Source: Dermacentor variabilis
Taxonomy: Eukaryota > Arthropoda > Arachnida > Ixodida > Ixodidae
Direction of reading: 5' to 3'
Assembly (NCBI RefSeq): GCF_050947875.1
Contig: NC_134568.1
Span: 200,933,043-200,997,042 of the forward strand
DNA: 64,000 nt
Shown one piece after another: positions 32,771 to 45,131 of this stretch (positions are counted from its first letter, which is position 1; each line of letters opens with the position of its first letter). The notes beneath the pieces were generated by a model that saw nothing but the letters and a program-made list of their open reading frames with translations, was not told where the DNA came from and ran no database searches. The translations under genes and the position numbers were made by a program.

Positions 32771-35060
32771 TAATTCAGCTCTGTGGAGAGTGCAGTTCGT
32801 GTTCTTCTGGACAAGCTACATACACCAACACCTCGAAGTGCTTTGCAAGTGCTCGATGCCATCAATCCAGTTCTCGTAAACCTTCGGAAGTCCCCTGCTT
32901 GAGAACCTATACAGCATAACCATGGCTCGTCGGCAACAACAGCGATTGTTCCTGGATTATGTCAGTGCGAGAGACCTGAGGTCACGTATTTAGGATTTCC
33001 GGTAGTTCGTGTTTGAAAACCGCTTTCTTGTACTGATCATCTGTGAACCGAACTTATCAGCTATTATCAGGAAATGAACCTTTCATTTCAACCACTTGTG
33101 TCCAAAGTAAGGTTCTGATTTAAATTCGCAAAGACCTAACGTATTTCACCCAGCCCGAACCGCCGCACTACGATAACCAATACGTCTCTGTTACTGTGGA
33201 AAAAAAATAGCCTGTCTTTTGGATTTATTGTCGTCTACTTTTCTCTCAACAAGTCATTTCGATTGCAAAAGACTAAAAGATATCATGACTGCAACTACAG
33301 GTGCTTGCATAATAACAGTGGGCTTCAACGTTCACCACCAGATATGGGATAGCTCCAGGATAAATTTAAGGGGCAGGTCGCTCATATCCTCCGCATCAGG
33401 CCACAACCTGTGTATGAGGAAATCCCGACATTTTTGCGAGGAACAACGTACAGTAGCTGCCGAGACTGGGCACGTCACGTTGCCTGACTTCGGGTGTGCA
33501 GTGGTTCATTGATATTGAAACCCATGGAAGTGAATATAATCCTACCTATGTGAGAATCAATGTACTAGAAGCCTCATTACCGGTTGTCTCTTGCCAAATT
33601 GACTGGTCAGTCTCTGAAGATGTTGTAGAAGATACATGCATGAAACATATCACACGCAGGTTAGAAGGCATGCAGACGCAATGCAAGATTGTACGCGTTG
33701 CTTCACAGATTCATCGGCGCTGTTTGGCCATACTTAACCTTTGCGCCACTAAACAACACACATTCATAAAAGCGTACAGAGTATGATATTGAATTAGAAA
33801 GGCTTCGTGCACTACGTCGGCGAGCTGAAAGGAGGTACAACCGTGCGAAGTGAATTCTCGACCTCAGAGTAGCTCGGCGCATGCAAAAGATGCAGCACCG
33901 AATGGATAAACTAGAAGGTCAAAGATGGAAAAGCTATCTTGAGTCATCGGACCCGCAAGCCACTGTCCCGTGTGTGGCGTACGCTACGGGGTCTTCGCTC
34001 ATGTCCCCAGTAAAGACACCATTTTAACGCCCTTCCTCCCATTCAAAACCACCTTGATAAACGTTGCAGAGGAATTTTCAGCGAAAATAGCCGGCGAGAC
34101 AGTTTTATTCCCTGACATTGTTTTATTCGACGTTTCTGGTCCACGAGAAACAAGCATGGACGCTCCAATATCGACCGACGAGCTAGAAGCTGCTTTGATG
34201 CTCTGTAGGCGTTCGTCTTCTCCAGGGCCCGATGTAGTAACATACACGGCTTTGCGCCACCTAGTTCAAGAAGCGCGACAAGAACTGCTCAACCTTTTCA
34301 ATAGGTCATGACAAGATGGCGTCGTTCCACATGAATGGAAACGCAGCCGCCTGGCATCGCTGTTAAAAGCAGAAAAGTCACCGCTGGAACTGGCATTATA
34401 TCGGCCTGTAGAACTCACCAACTGCGTCGGGAAGCTCATAGAACTTAGGATTCTCATGCGTCTCGAATGTTACCTTGAACAACACAAAATTTACCCTGAC
34501 ACCATGGCGGGGATTTCGACGTGGCCGTTTATCGATTGACGATGTCATCGATCTAACAGCAAAAATCTGGGAAGCGATTGTCAGTAGCACTCTTGACGTG
34601 AAAGGCTCTTACGACAGCGTTTCCCATCAAACCATCTTGGACGCACTTTTAACATTTGAACTAGGAGGGCGAGCATTTCGATGGATCCGAGACTACTTGA
34701 CATGAAGGTCCTTGTTTGTACATACGGCAGATGGTACGACTACGGCCACTACACATACCGTGGCGTTCCCAAGGCGGTGTTCTAAGCCCTATTCTTTTCA
34801 ACCTCGCGCTTCTTGGGCTGACCAAATTCCTACCGGAAACAGTGAGTGTCTCAGTCTACGCCGACGAAATCTGCACCTGGGCATCAGCAGTGACTCGCCT
34901 GCAGGTTCGTGCCAAGCAACAGAAGGCAGCAACACAGGCATCTGGCTATCTTTGCACACAAAGGCTAACCATCTCGACAGAAAAATGTGCGTTGGTGGCT
35001 TTTACGCGAAAATCGATGTCTGGTTATCGAGTATCCATCAACGGCCACACTCTAAATATT

Positions 35061-36145
35061 TTAACACCCTTAATGGTGTGAATGACTTGTTCCATGGGTG
35101 ACACCCTTTTTAGGTGTATTACTACACCCCAAACAAATGGCGCTAAGTAACACACCACAAAGGAAAGGGTGTTAAAATGACGACACCTTGCCTATGGTTG
35201 ATAAATAAAAAGCACCCTTTCAGACATGGGTGCAATACAAACGACACCCTTCCTATATGGATATAACAAAGACACTACTCTTTCAATATGGGTGTAGCAT
35301 GGTCACCACCCTTCCAAAATGGTCTTATCCCTGCATGTAAAAATTAAAAATTAAATTATTGAGTTTTACGTGCCAAAACGACTTTCTGATTATGAGGCAC
35401 GCCGCAGTGGCTGCAGACCGGAAATTTGAACCACCTGGGGTTCTTTAACGTGCACTTAAATCTAAGTACACAGGTGTTTTCGCCCGCATCGAAATGTGGC
35501 CGCCGTGGCCGAGATTCGATCCCGCGACCTCGTGCTTAGTAGCCCAACACCATAGCCACTCAGCAACCACGGCGGGTCCCTGCAAGTATTTTAACATTCA
35601 CTACAGCCGTGTAGTTAATGGACCGCCTAAGTATTGCAAATGCTGCCTAACCTTAGCTATGTAACTATCATCTTCAGTATATGAGCCAGAATGGGAGAGG
35701 CGTGGCTACATTGCTTCTCTGGTTGAGCACGTAGTACTATATTTAATGTGAGACCATTTCAGTCAAAAAAAAAATTAACGTTTCGCCATTGCAGCAAGGC
35801 ACACACCCCATGCATTTCACCACCTTCCTCTGCAGTGATAGTACACTGCCACCAGGCAGCACAGCCCAATAACAAAGCATGCTGCACTAAGGACACAGGA
35901 TGTCCCACTGCTTGGCACACCAGTATAAGTGTGTAACCTGCCAGTGTTCATTTATCATACAATAACCTTGTTAATTTTCACCCGTAAAATTAGGGCGTAA
36001 GTTAGAAGGACTGTGGTGTTCCAAGGGTGTTTTCTTGTGGAACACCCTTTACTGAAAAAATGACGTTTCAAGGATGTTTACAAGGGTGAAAAACCGAAAC
36101 GCCCCTATTACACCCATAGGAGGGGGGGGGGGGTGAAGATTTTAT
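35061..36145. mobile_element. ACACCC/GGGTGT-rich inserted block (MITE-like)
   Basis: This block splits the I-b RT. It consists of many degenerate units built from ACACCCTT and ATGGGTGT in both orientations (for example 35063-35080, 35208-35235, 35249-35335 and 36028-36118), ending in a G run (36122-36133). The motif recalls the inner arms of the foldback at 11838-12000. No ORF. Exact termini and a target duplication could not be fixed. A SINE lies inside it. Confidence 0.55.
35328..35588 (-). mobile_element. tRNA-derived SINE inside the ACACCC-rich block
   Basis: The body is 35340-35576, flanked by TCCCTGCATGTA (35328-35339) and TCCCTGCAAGTA (35577-35588), a 12-bp duplication with one mismatch. 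Minus-strand box B is at 35512-35522. The tail end reads GTTTTACGTGCCAAAACGAC on the plus strand. It belongs to the same family as the copy at 7478 and is moderately diverged from it. Confidence 0.88.
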
Positions 36146-37917
36146 TAGCGCAGCCTGTATATCCTACTACAGAAATCATCGGTGTTTGGGTGTCATTGTT
36201 GACCGGGACCTCTCTTGGAGCCCTCAGGTTTCCCAGTTGAAGCACAAGCTCACATCTTTTGTTCACGTCTTCAAATTCATCACCGGCAAAACGTGCGGAC
36301 CATGAGTGGTACCCATGCTACAGTTACACCGAGTACTTTTTATCGGATTTCTACGCTATAGCTCTCCCGTGCTTTCTAAAAGTTGCAAGTCAAATCTTCG
36401 AGCACTTCAGAGCGTGCAAGCATAGGTACTACGCGTTTGCCTGAGCGTTCCGCGGAGCGCCTCAACAGCGGGAACAGTTATTATGGCTCGAGACCATCCG
36501 ATCACGACTTATATTACCACCGACACGCTTAGGACGCATATTCGCCAGATTTCACGGATGCAATCAAGCTATCTTGCTTGCCTGCTAGAACGACGACCAC
36601 AGGGGTCATTCTCCAACGTAGTCAGGACTTATCACACCTCGTTACCATCGGGCTTCACAGCCTCGGCTCGTTCACCGCCAGCTTTGTGGTGTTTAAAACA
36701 ACCTGAAGTGCGCCTTTCCGTTCCAGGAATAAGAAAGAAGACTGACTTGCCTACCTTGGCTTTGAAGCAAACAATTCTGGATGGTTTGCACACTTTCTAC
36801 ATAGACCGAGTCCACATATATACGCATGGCTCTTCCAGCTCCACCGGCGCAGCGATTATACCATCACAATCAATAAGTATCAGATGCAAGATTTCTCAAG
36901 CCACAACGTCTACCGGCTCGGAGCTTCTTGCCCTTCAAAGCCCCCTTCATTATATTAACAGCCAACCGGCTAATCAGTGGGCAATATTCTGCGATTCGGA
37001 GGCGGCCTTATAACGTCTTTTATCAGCTCTTCGCCGCGGGTACTGTGAACAACTCCTGTCGTAGTTATGATCCACCATCATATGATCGCGAAAGGACACG
37101 ACGTCGCGTTTCAGTGGCTGCCAGGTCATTGCGGTATCTCCAGCAACGACCGGGCCGACGAAGCTGCTAGGAAAGCACACGAATGAACAAACCTTGTTTC
37201 TGTGCCTTTATCGACGACTGACGCAGCCCAACACTTAAGCAAGCTAGCCCACCGTATGACGTAGGAGAAGTGGCACACACCTGAATTCACCCAGCATCGA
37301 TTGCACCTCTCGACCCACCTATCCAACTGTGGCTGTTAGCTGGGCTTCAACGAAGTGAGGAAACAATGCTGTGGCGCTTACGCCCGGATGTTGCATTCAC
37401 CAATGCGTATACATGTTTGATTGGAATGGCTGATAGCGCCGAGTGCAATGCCTGCGGTGTCGAGTTGTCTATAGAACACCTACTGTGCTAAGCGCCATCT
37501 TTTCCAAATGAAAACCATGACCTCTGCACACCTCTAAATCAGTTGGATAGAAAACCATTCACCTTGGACGAGGTCTTGGCACCATGGACTCGCATATCGC
37601 ATCTACAAAAGGTCACAAAAGCGCTGCTGCGATTTTTGAAAGCTACCGGATTGAGTGAGCGCGTTTAAGGCGGACGGAGTGACCGTCAGTGATATAGAGC
37701 AGAAAACTTGTCGGCGACATCCATAGTGGCCTTTCTCTTCTTCCCTTAATTTCTCCCTCCCCTTTCCCCTTGCCCCAGTGTATGGTAGCCAACCGGGCTC
37801 AGTCCTGGTTAACCTCCCTGCCTTTCATTTGTAACTTTCTCTCTCTCTCTCTCTCTCTCTCTCTGGTACAGCTAAATAAACACTTTATGAATATACAGGG
37901 CATCTATATGACAGTAG

Positions 37918-38254
37918 AGTGCAGCGAACGTGGCGTTTTTTCAGACGAGTCTTTAGGCGAAGCGGACACACTTTGCCGCTGGTAGCGTGAGCTTCAGAAG
38001 ACTGAACAAAAATTAATTCATTATTTCATTAACTTTTTATTAGTGCCTTGGGAGCAGTTGTCTAAAAGGCAAATTTGGAGGCAGTGACATTTTGATGAAC
38101 ACCCATCTTTTAAATATTTTGAGAATATCACCTAATTCGAAATATTCATCATGAAATTCCAAAGCTCAATCGAGGCAACATCGAGACTGAGTGGCAAAGT
38201 ATGCCCGCCTCGCCTAAGAACTCGTCTGCAAAAATGCCACGTTCGTTGCGCTTA
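37918..38254. mobile_element. MITE-like element with ~55-bp inverted repeats
   Basis: The left arm (GCGAACGTGGCGTTTTTTCA, continuing AGACGAGTCTTTAGGCGAAG) is mirrored at 38192-38250 (CGCCTAAGAACTCGTCTGCA, continuing to CCACGTTCGTTGCGC). The interior has no ORF. A related arm occurs alone at 60960-61016. Confidence 0.7.
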
Positions 38255-39830
38255 TAGCCATTTTATAATTAAAAAATCTGTGACACCCGTGTATATACAC
38301 CTCTAACCACATTCCACACATATAAACACTTTTCCACTTTGACACCAGCTAATGCAAATGCATTAATAATAACAGTGATCATAGATGGGGACTTGAGGCA
38401 GGATGAAGTCATATTTCACAGCTATGCATGATGCATTTTTTCTTCACATTATGTTGTCTCTTGCAGGAGGTTTCGGGACAGTCGAAATAAAATGCGGGCA
38501 AGCAAGATGCGAAGCAAGACAAGCAAGATGCGAAGTATTAAGGAAGTGGGGAACTGCTGTTTCCCCACTTGCTTAGTCGTAAAAGTAATTCAGGCAGTCA
38601 TATACACTCGGTACGCGCCCCTATAACCGAATCGGCCCTTCCCTGTAACCTAATCAGCTTTTCTGTATTTTGAAACTGTGAAACGTGCAGCAAGCCTTGC
38701 CAAACTTCCAATTTTATGTTTAAACACCTCCTCGGGAGGTAATGCGAGCATATTCAAGCGTTCGCGATACAAGTGCTTTTTAAGCAGTTATCTTTACATC
38801 TGCCGTAGTGCACTTCAGTTTTCTCAGTAGGTACAACCACTGGATACAATCTTTAGCTTGCTTTGGAACGACATTTTCTATGTCAGTATAAATTTTATAT
38901 GACAGTATAAATTTGCGTTATTTAGCTCCGAGGTAATCGAACCTATACGGGTTTACAGAAAGGTGACTTCTAGTGCGGGAAGAAAAAGCGATTACACTTT
39001 TTCTATTTAGTTATACAAGTAAACATTGATGTAGAAGAGTTAAACCTTGTTTCTTATTTTCACACTACAAACTCAATGCTTGGGAAAAAAATTTTGAAAT
39101 AATCGTCCCTGTCAGCCGCGCGTGAATAAATCAAGCAGTCATCAACAAATCAGCAAATTTCCAATTCCAGATGGTTCTATGTTCTTGAGAATGCCAAGAA
39201 TGTCACAAGAAACAAAAAAGATCAGAGTACAGACCCGCTGCGGTACTCCGATAAAACACTTGAAGCGAACCAGATACATAATCTTCAACCTTCACACATC
39301 GGACACAATAGTTCAGTAGGCCCAATCAGTACAATACAAACCGACTGATTCCAGCGCTGCGAGTGTCATCAGTAACCTATCAATCTTGCCATCGAGCATC
39401 TTCTCAACAACTTTAACAAAAACGACGCGAATCCCGTCAATTTGCTCTCGTTCGTTTATGGTGATTTAAAGACATGGATAGCTTCAATAAGATGTTGAAC
39501 AATAGACGCACCGATTCCAGACCCATGTAGCTGACAATAAATGTAATCTTTGGATTCAAAGAACGCAATATTCTTGGCTATTATACATTATAGTATCTTA
39601 CAACAAACTTGCTTAAGTCACACTGGGGTGTAGTTGTGGATGTCCAATCACCACCTTTAAACACAGGAATACTGATAGTAGTGAGCCAGCTAGTTGATAC
39701 TGTAATTTTCAAATAAACGATATATATTGCGCAAAGCGTCGCAAAAACTGAATTGGTATTTGGCCATACCCGCTTGTATTATTTTTACCCAAGGTCAGCC
39801 GTTTGGGGAACGCATACCCTTGTCCGATGA
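38255..39830. other. No recognisable gene or element
   Basis: A small direct duplication (AGCAAGATGCGAAG twice, about 38500-38537) and a short hairpin (GTGGGGAA/TTCCCCAC near 38550) are the only patterns seen. Confidence 0.4.
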
Positions 39831-39940
39831 GAATTCTGAAAGACCATGGCGCTTAGGCGCAATACACGAAGAAGAACGACGCACGTGAGTGGGTCGTTCC
39901 TCTCTGTGTATTTCGTCAAAGCGATGGTCTTCCAGAATTC
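39831..39940. repeat. 110-bp imperfect inverted repeat
   Basis: GAATTCTGAAAGACCAT at the left and ATGGTCTTCCAGAATTC at the right are inverted partners. Inner blocks ATACACGAAGAAGAACGACG and CGTTCCTCTCTGTGTAT also pair. No ORF. It may be a small foldback element. Confidence 0.65.
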
Positions 39941-41595
39941 GAACTATGCTACAGCAACCGGTCCAATTCTCTACCCTCCCGATAACAAGTTAATCTGTTG
40001 ACTGCGACAAAAAACATGGCGAACTATCTCTTATTCCGTCAGTTGTACTTCACGCGTAAACCATGTAAACTGACAAAAAGAAATGGAAAGACGCTTAAGC
40101 TTAGCCTTTAAGAGTGGAACGCGATAGTATTCCAAGTTCCCCGACTGCTTCTCACGCTTCCTGACAACTGCAGCTTATGTAGCCGTAATGTTTACCGGGA
40201 AACGCTGGCGGCGAACGCTATGCACCAAGGCGAGCTTTCCGGTAGAAATGCGGCCTCTTGCGTGGACCGATCCCGGAGGCAGTGCACAGCCGAGCATAAC
40301 CTCAAATGACAGCTCGAAAAGGGGTTTGTGCGTGCGTTTCCGCGCAACAGAATTAGGTTCCCTCGTATATTCAAATTACAGACCGGCGCTATCATGTCTG
40401 TAGATTGTGTGTAAGTCGTGTATTACGATTTTTCTGGCGTATTTTGCTTTGAGAAATTCAATTAGTTCAGTATCGCCTATGCGCCACGCGGAGGGCCTGC
40501 GTGGCTCTGGATGCATGGTTCGGGATGATTTGTTTCTCACGGACAACGCCGCCGATGCCGACACCGCATATTCTGCGACACGGGGCCCTTAACGTAAAAG
40601 TAAGAATTTATACGGTTCGCTGTGTCACTCCTGCGGGTCAATACGTGCATTTTACGTACACATATTTTAACTGTGCCGTCCAGTCCGCATTTAACTGCTC
40701 AATTCACTGAAATAGAGCCAAAACGTCCGTTAAGAAGCTTACTGAGTGTAAATCTTACTGAAATACATCCTTTTAAATTCGGCCAACGATCTTTTCGGCC
40801 TCCTTGGTACATAAGTTACTTCGATTAAGTTACTTTTCCTTTCACACAGTCTCATTTTTGGTTCGCATGAACAGTATCCGGAATAATCCCGGGATTGCGT
40901 TTCTCTTATTTTTATACGTTTTATTTTTTACTGTCTAGGAAGTAATTATTTGAGGTAGTACGTGACAATATACTTGAAGAGCTGCCATAGATCTTCAACC
41001 GATTTATGATCTGATAAAAAATCATGTTCTCTGAAAGAATGTTCCGGAAAGTCGAGATTATAGATGTCATAAACGTAGCCATTCCTAGCGTCTTTTCACC
41101 GATATTATTTTCAACTAGACTAGAGAAACATGACCAAATAACAGTGAACCCCAACTAATGTGGGGTAGAATAAAGTATTCTGTCATTATTACACTAGTGT
41201 TTCCATATAGACCCTTTTCATGCTTACAAACATAGTCCCCAGAAGACTTCCACTTAAACAGTCCGGAGAAACGTAAGTTACAATAGCCTAAAAATTTATA
41301 GGAGCTTACATCTCGCACCAGTTTTGTTGCAGTGTAGGAGTGTTTGACAAGTGAATTGCAGTGTTAAATGCAACAAAAAACGCGTATACATGAGCTCGAC
41401 ATACGGCGCACGTTTTTTATATCTGAAAACATCAAGAATATCTGCCTACATTAAACTATGCGGCAAAATACTTCTTTTTTTTTCTTGGCTAACTGGACTT
41501 TCGAAAATGACTGACCAGAAGTTCTGTGGGGTCATGCACGCACTGCTGCCACACCGCGGATGAAAAAGGTATATACATGCTCTCAAAGAAAATTA
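39941..41595. other. No recognisable gene or element
   Basis: Only short unsupported frames on both strands. Confidence 0.4.
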
Positions 41596-41862
41596 CTAAT
41601 TTACTAAATAAAAACAACGATAAAGTACACGGCATTTGCAAAATCGATTCGCTCTCTGAGGAGGATCGCTTTGAACCACAGTGACTGAGACAGAACCTTC
41701 GACAATCTCAGCAACACTGCCACCTCGGTCGATCCCTATCACATCCAAACATATTATATAGCCTGCTGATATGACACCGTCATCAGGTATAACACTACGT
41801 GGCAACGGTTCAGTATTTATCACCATGCGTCGACTGTAGGAAAGTAACAAGGCTTCCATCGC
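41596..41862 (-). other. Unexplained minus-strand ORF, possible exon
   Basis: An 87-codon frame begins ATGGAAGCC just after a TTCTGTGTCAGCTTACAG sequence (minus strand) that resembles a 3' splice site. The protein (PLPRSVIPDDGVISAGYIIC, then VEGSVSVTVV) has a balanced composition unlike the low-complexity frames around it. I do not recognise a family. It may be a host exon or chance. Confidence 0.25.
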
Positions 41863-41968
41863 TGTAAGCTGACACAGAATGTAGACTGTAAACAGCGTAT
41901 GCTCTGATGGGCACGACGTTGCAAGCGTACTGCACGAGTCAGAAACCGGAGTGACGGCCTCATGCTAT

Positions 41969-42200
41969 GCTCGCCGGTGCCTTGCGCGCCATGGAAGATG
42001 GCGCGCTTCCTGCCCGCCTTCCTCCCTTGCACGCGCGAGATCGCTCCACCATCCTCGGCCTCACCCTCGCACGCTTTCACTCGAACGCGCAGCATTTCAT
42101 ACGGCGCGCGGCCACGATGTTATCGCATTTCGACTTTATACGGAACACCACGGCGACGGCACAAAGGTGCCTGGAATGTCCATATAATTGTTCTCGCAAT
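41969..42200 (-). repeat. Repeat B, truncated reverse copy
   Basis: In reverse it shows GACATTCCAGGCACC, TTCCGTATAAAGTC, CGCGCCGTATGAAATG and GTGAAAGCGTGCGAGGGTGA in the same order as the 59.7-kb copy. It stops at a CGCGCAAGGCACCGG block. Three overlapping frames on the plus strand are by-products. Confidence 0.7.
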
Positions 42201-43258
42201 AATAAACAAATAAATAGCACATGTTAAGATCTGGTGCAGTCTGATTATCTAGTATATGTTTCATCATTTCCTTTATGCTCGGGGGTTTCTTCCACATCTC
42301 CAGACAATAAAAATTAGTAAGAACAGTAGAGCATCTCTTATGACAGGGTACGAGTAACAAAAATCGCCGCTTCTAAAACAAGCAAGTTTCTCTATTACCA
42401 ACCTGCATGAGCGATAACGGGAGCTTAGCTATATCGACCGGTAGCTGATATTGACGAAGTCACATTTTTTCTATATACATCTACCGCTAATGACGTCGCA
42501 CATTGCGATGTGTTATCTACGAATGCGTAAACCATGGACCTGCCTCTAAGAACCATGATGCCTCTGGTATTCAGTAGTATTTGTTCGTTGGTATTCTTTC
42601 GTTAGTATTCGTTTTAATATATTGCGCAGATTTTGTGGTAGGATCATAGCATTCGAGATAAAACGCCGGAGATTTTGACCGCAGTGCGTAATTCCTCAAT
42701 CTCACGGACTGCAAAGTCACTTGGTCGGCAATTATAGAAGCGGTCACCGACTGGCACCTGTGTCAATGGTCGCATTTCGTGGACTTACGAAGCGCTCACT
42801 GTCATACATTACGTTTTTATGCATCCATGCATAGATGTTTTCCACCATTGTTTTTTAACGCTTTCATTTCATTTACAATTACCCATACGTTTTCGTATCC
42901 TCATACAAAATCAGTAAGAAAATCTCTTGCGTTCCTTTAAGAGCACATGCGGAGAGATGCCCTCTTTGTGGATGACGTCACAACACGGGCGCTTTATAAA
43001 GTAGCTTCCGGCTATGAGGCGTAGATGCGTCAAGCCCGTTACAGCAATGTAAAAGCACCGTTTACTCAAAACCCATGACTCGAGATTTCGCGCCCCCCCC
43101 CCCGTTTCTAGAAAACAAATTTGTACTTATCTTTGACAAGAAAAATAGGGAGCCTTAACTTGCGTGAGGCAGGTCTTAACACAAAATCTGGCTAATTCCT
43201 CTTTATAGAGAGCAGCTGCTCTCCGTCGGACAAAGAACTTACAAAACACTTACCCTGC
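42201..43258. other. No recognisable gene or element
   Basis: AT-rich with a C run at 43092-43103. No supported frames. Confidence 0.4.
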
Positions 43259-43794
43259 TTCTCTTTTTTTTTTTCCGCAGGGGCGTCTGCGTCAGCAGAC
43301 GTTTGGTGCGTTGCGACGCCACGCACCCGAGCACATGGGGGTTGGACCCTCCCGCGCCTAACCGTGCGCGGCTTTGCCGTGTCCGGGGAAAAGGGAATCC
43401 TTGGGGTTGAGCCGATCCCGAGTGTCTGGACCTTTACGGCTCTACGGCGGAGGCAACACACCTCTTTGGCCTCGGCTTCACGTAAACGGCACCCCCGGAC
43501 TGACCCACCCGGGGGAAATCGGTAGTTGCCTTTTCCTGCCTCTCTCTTCCTCCAGCCTTCGTCTTTCTCTCACTTTTCATCTTTCCTGTCTTCTCCTAGC
43601 TTCCGCTTACTTCCAATTTTTCCAGGCAGCAAGGGTTAACCATGTGTGAATAGCCAACCTAGGTTATCTCATATTTGGTTATAGTGATTACGTACAGCTG
43701 GCGGTTGTAGCCCTGTTTTTACAGTCCCTGTAGCGTCCCCTTGTAGGGCTCCACGGTGGGTGGGTGGCGTTATTGTCGAAAACTACATTTTTCC

Positions 43795-45080
43795 ATGGCA
43801 AGTTCCTTTCCTCCACTTCCCACTCGCCCTCAAAAAAGAGGGCGCACCGAAGATGTGTTCCAGTTCTTTGGACGTCAAAGGCTGAACTTTCCGCGATATC
43901 ATGTCATCCACTCAGAAAAATCCGATAAGTACGAAATCTCTCCCCTTTTCTAGTTTCCAACTCCTTAACTCATGTCCTTGGTCCAGGCTGCAAGGTATCA
44001 AGGATGGCAAGTGGTGATCTCCTGTTAGAGCTGCATGATCAGAAACAATACAAAAGGTTGCCCAGTCTAGTGTCATTTAGGGATGTTCCATTGACAGTAA
44101 CTCCACACCGCACTCTGAACACCACCCGCGGCGTTGTCTCAGATGATGATTTGCTCCAGCTGACAGAGGCTGAGCTCTTGGAGGGCTTCAGTGAGCAGAG
44201 TGTTGGCAATGTCAGAAGAATTAAGATGAGAAGGGATGGTAAATAAATCCAAACGAAGCACCTAATAATCACATTTGGTTCAAGTGTCCTGCCCTAGTCA
44301 AGCGAGGCCGGGTACATAAAGCTCCGTGTTTGGCTATACGTGCCAAATCCCCTCCGATGTTTCAAGTGGCAGCGTTTCGGCCACAGTTCGCAGAACGGCC
44401 GAGGCCGTCAGACTTGCACGAAATGCAGTGCCCATGAACACACCTCTGAAGCTTGTGAGAATTCTCTCCACAGTGTAAATTGTGATAGGGAGCACGCCGC
44501 GTACTCGCGGTCGTGCCCATCCTGGAGGAAAGAAAAAGAAATCGTAACAATCAAAGTAAAAGACAATATATAATTCAAGGAGGCACGCAGGCGGGTTTCA
44601 TACCTGCCCAAGAAAAGCTTTGCCGATGTGATGCGTCAGGAAGCAGCGACACAAAGGCTTCCAGCGGCTGTCCGACCCACAAGCAGTGAGTCGGCAGTTA
44701 CGCCATCTGCCCCCACGGCGGCTGCAGCTAGCGCTGCTCCGCCAACCCAGCAGAAGGAACCATCGACCCCGAAGGTGGGCGCAGCCGAGGCTGCCTCAGC
44801 CTCCCCGGCCCCTTTCAGCGCTGGCAACAGCAGGCGCACCTCAATTCCACAGGCAGCCCCATCTACCTCCGGGCTGGTGGGCGCAGGGGTCTTGCCCTCC
44901 GAGGCAGGACTCTCTCTGGTAACTTCTCGCTCGCAAGAGCGCGTGTCCGGCGCCTCACAGAGGCAATGGACACTACACCTATCCTCAAGGCGCACCAAAC
45001 GCCTAAAGAGCGGCGAGGTTCCCTCGAACGCTCCAGAAAGGGCAAAACCCCCGTTACACGTCCTCGAAAGAGCTCTGTAA
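43795..45080 (+). pseudogene. ORF1 (gag-like) remnant of the I-c element
   Basis: The start ATG encodes MASSFPPLPTRPQKRGRTED. A stop and frame change near 43950 lead to a second segment (SGDLLLELHDQKQYKRLPSL, TEAELLEGFSEQSV) and then a damaged knuckle array near 44358-44515 (CFKWQRFGHSSQNGRG with two Cys lost, CTKCSAHEHTSEAC, VNCDREHAAYSRSC). A stop follows at 44571, and a Pro/Ala/Ser-rich tail continues to 45080. The role would be RNA binding in the element's particle. Confidence 0.75.
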
Positions 45081-45131
45081 TCTAAGGCATCACTTCCGTT
45101 TCCGTACACACAGCACCAATTTACTTCAAAT

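Larger units (their letters stand above)
32900..37668 (+). pseudogene. ORF2 remnant of the I-b element: EN, RT, RNase H
   Basis: The endonuclease is heavily mutated (a TVGFNVHHQIWDSS block corresponds to GDFNAH). The linker RLRALRRRAERRYNRAK is clear near 33800. RT blocks: SPGPDVVTYTALRHL, YRPVELTNCVGKLIE, SYDSVSH, GGVLSPILFNLAL and YADE near 34858 in place of YADD. After the insertion the RT resumes as HRCLGVIVDRDLSWSP. RNase H opens with YTHGS (catalytic Asp replaced by His), then GSELLAL and CDSEAAL followed by a stop. The C-terminus ends SERV at about 37668. Many stops and frameshifts are present, and key acidic residues are lost in two domains. Confidence 0.75.
32130..37890 (+). mobile_element. 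Decayed I-type retrotransposon (I-b) with nested insertions
   Basis: Remains of ORF1 (32155-32770), endonuclease (about 32900-33560), RT (33970-35060, then from about 36165) and RNase H (36800-37200) follow in the normal order. An ACACCC-rich block at 35061-36145 interrupts the RT and itself contains a SINE. The 3' end carries a pyrimidine-rich region (CCCCTTGCCCCAGTGTATGG), a (TC)n tract at 37838-37865 and AATAAA near 37874. The 5' end abuts the foldback element at 31536-32105. It is much more damaged than I-a. Confidence 0.8.
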
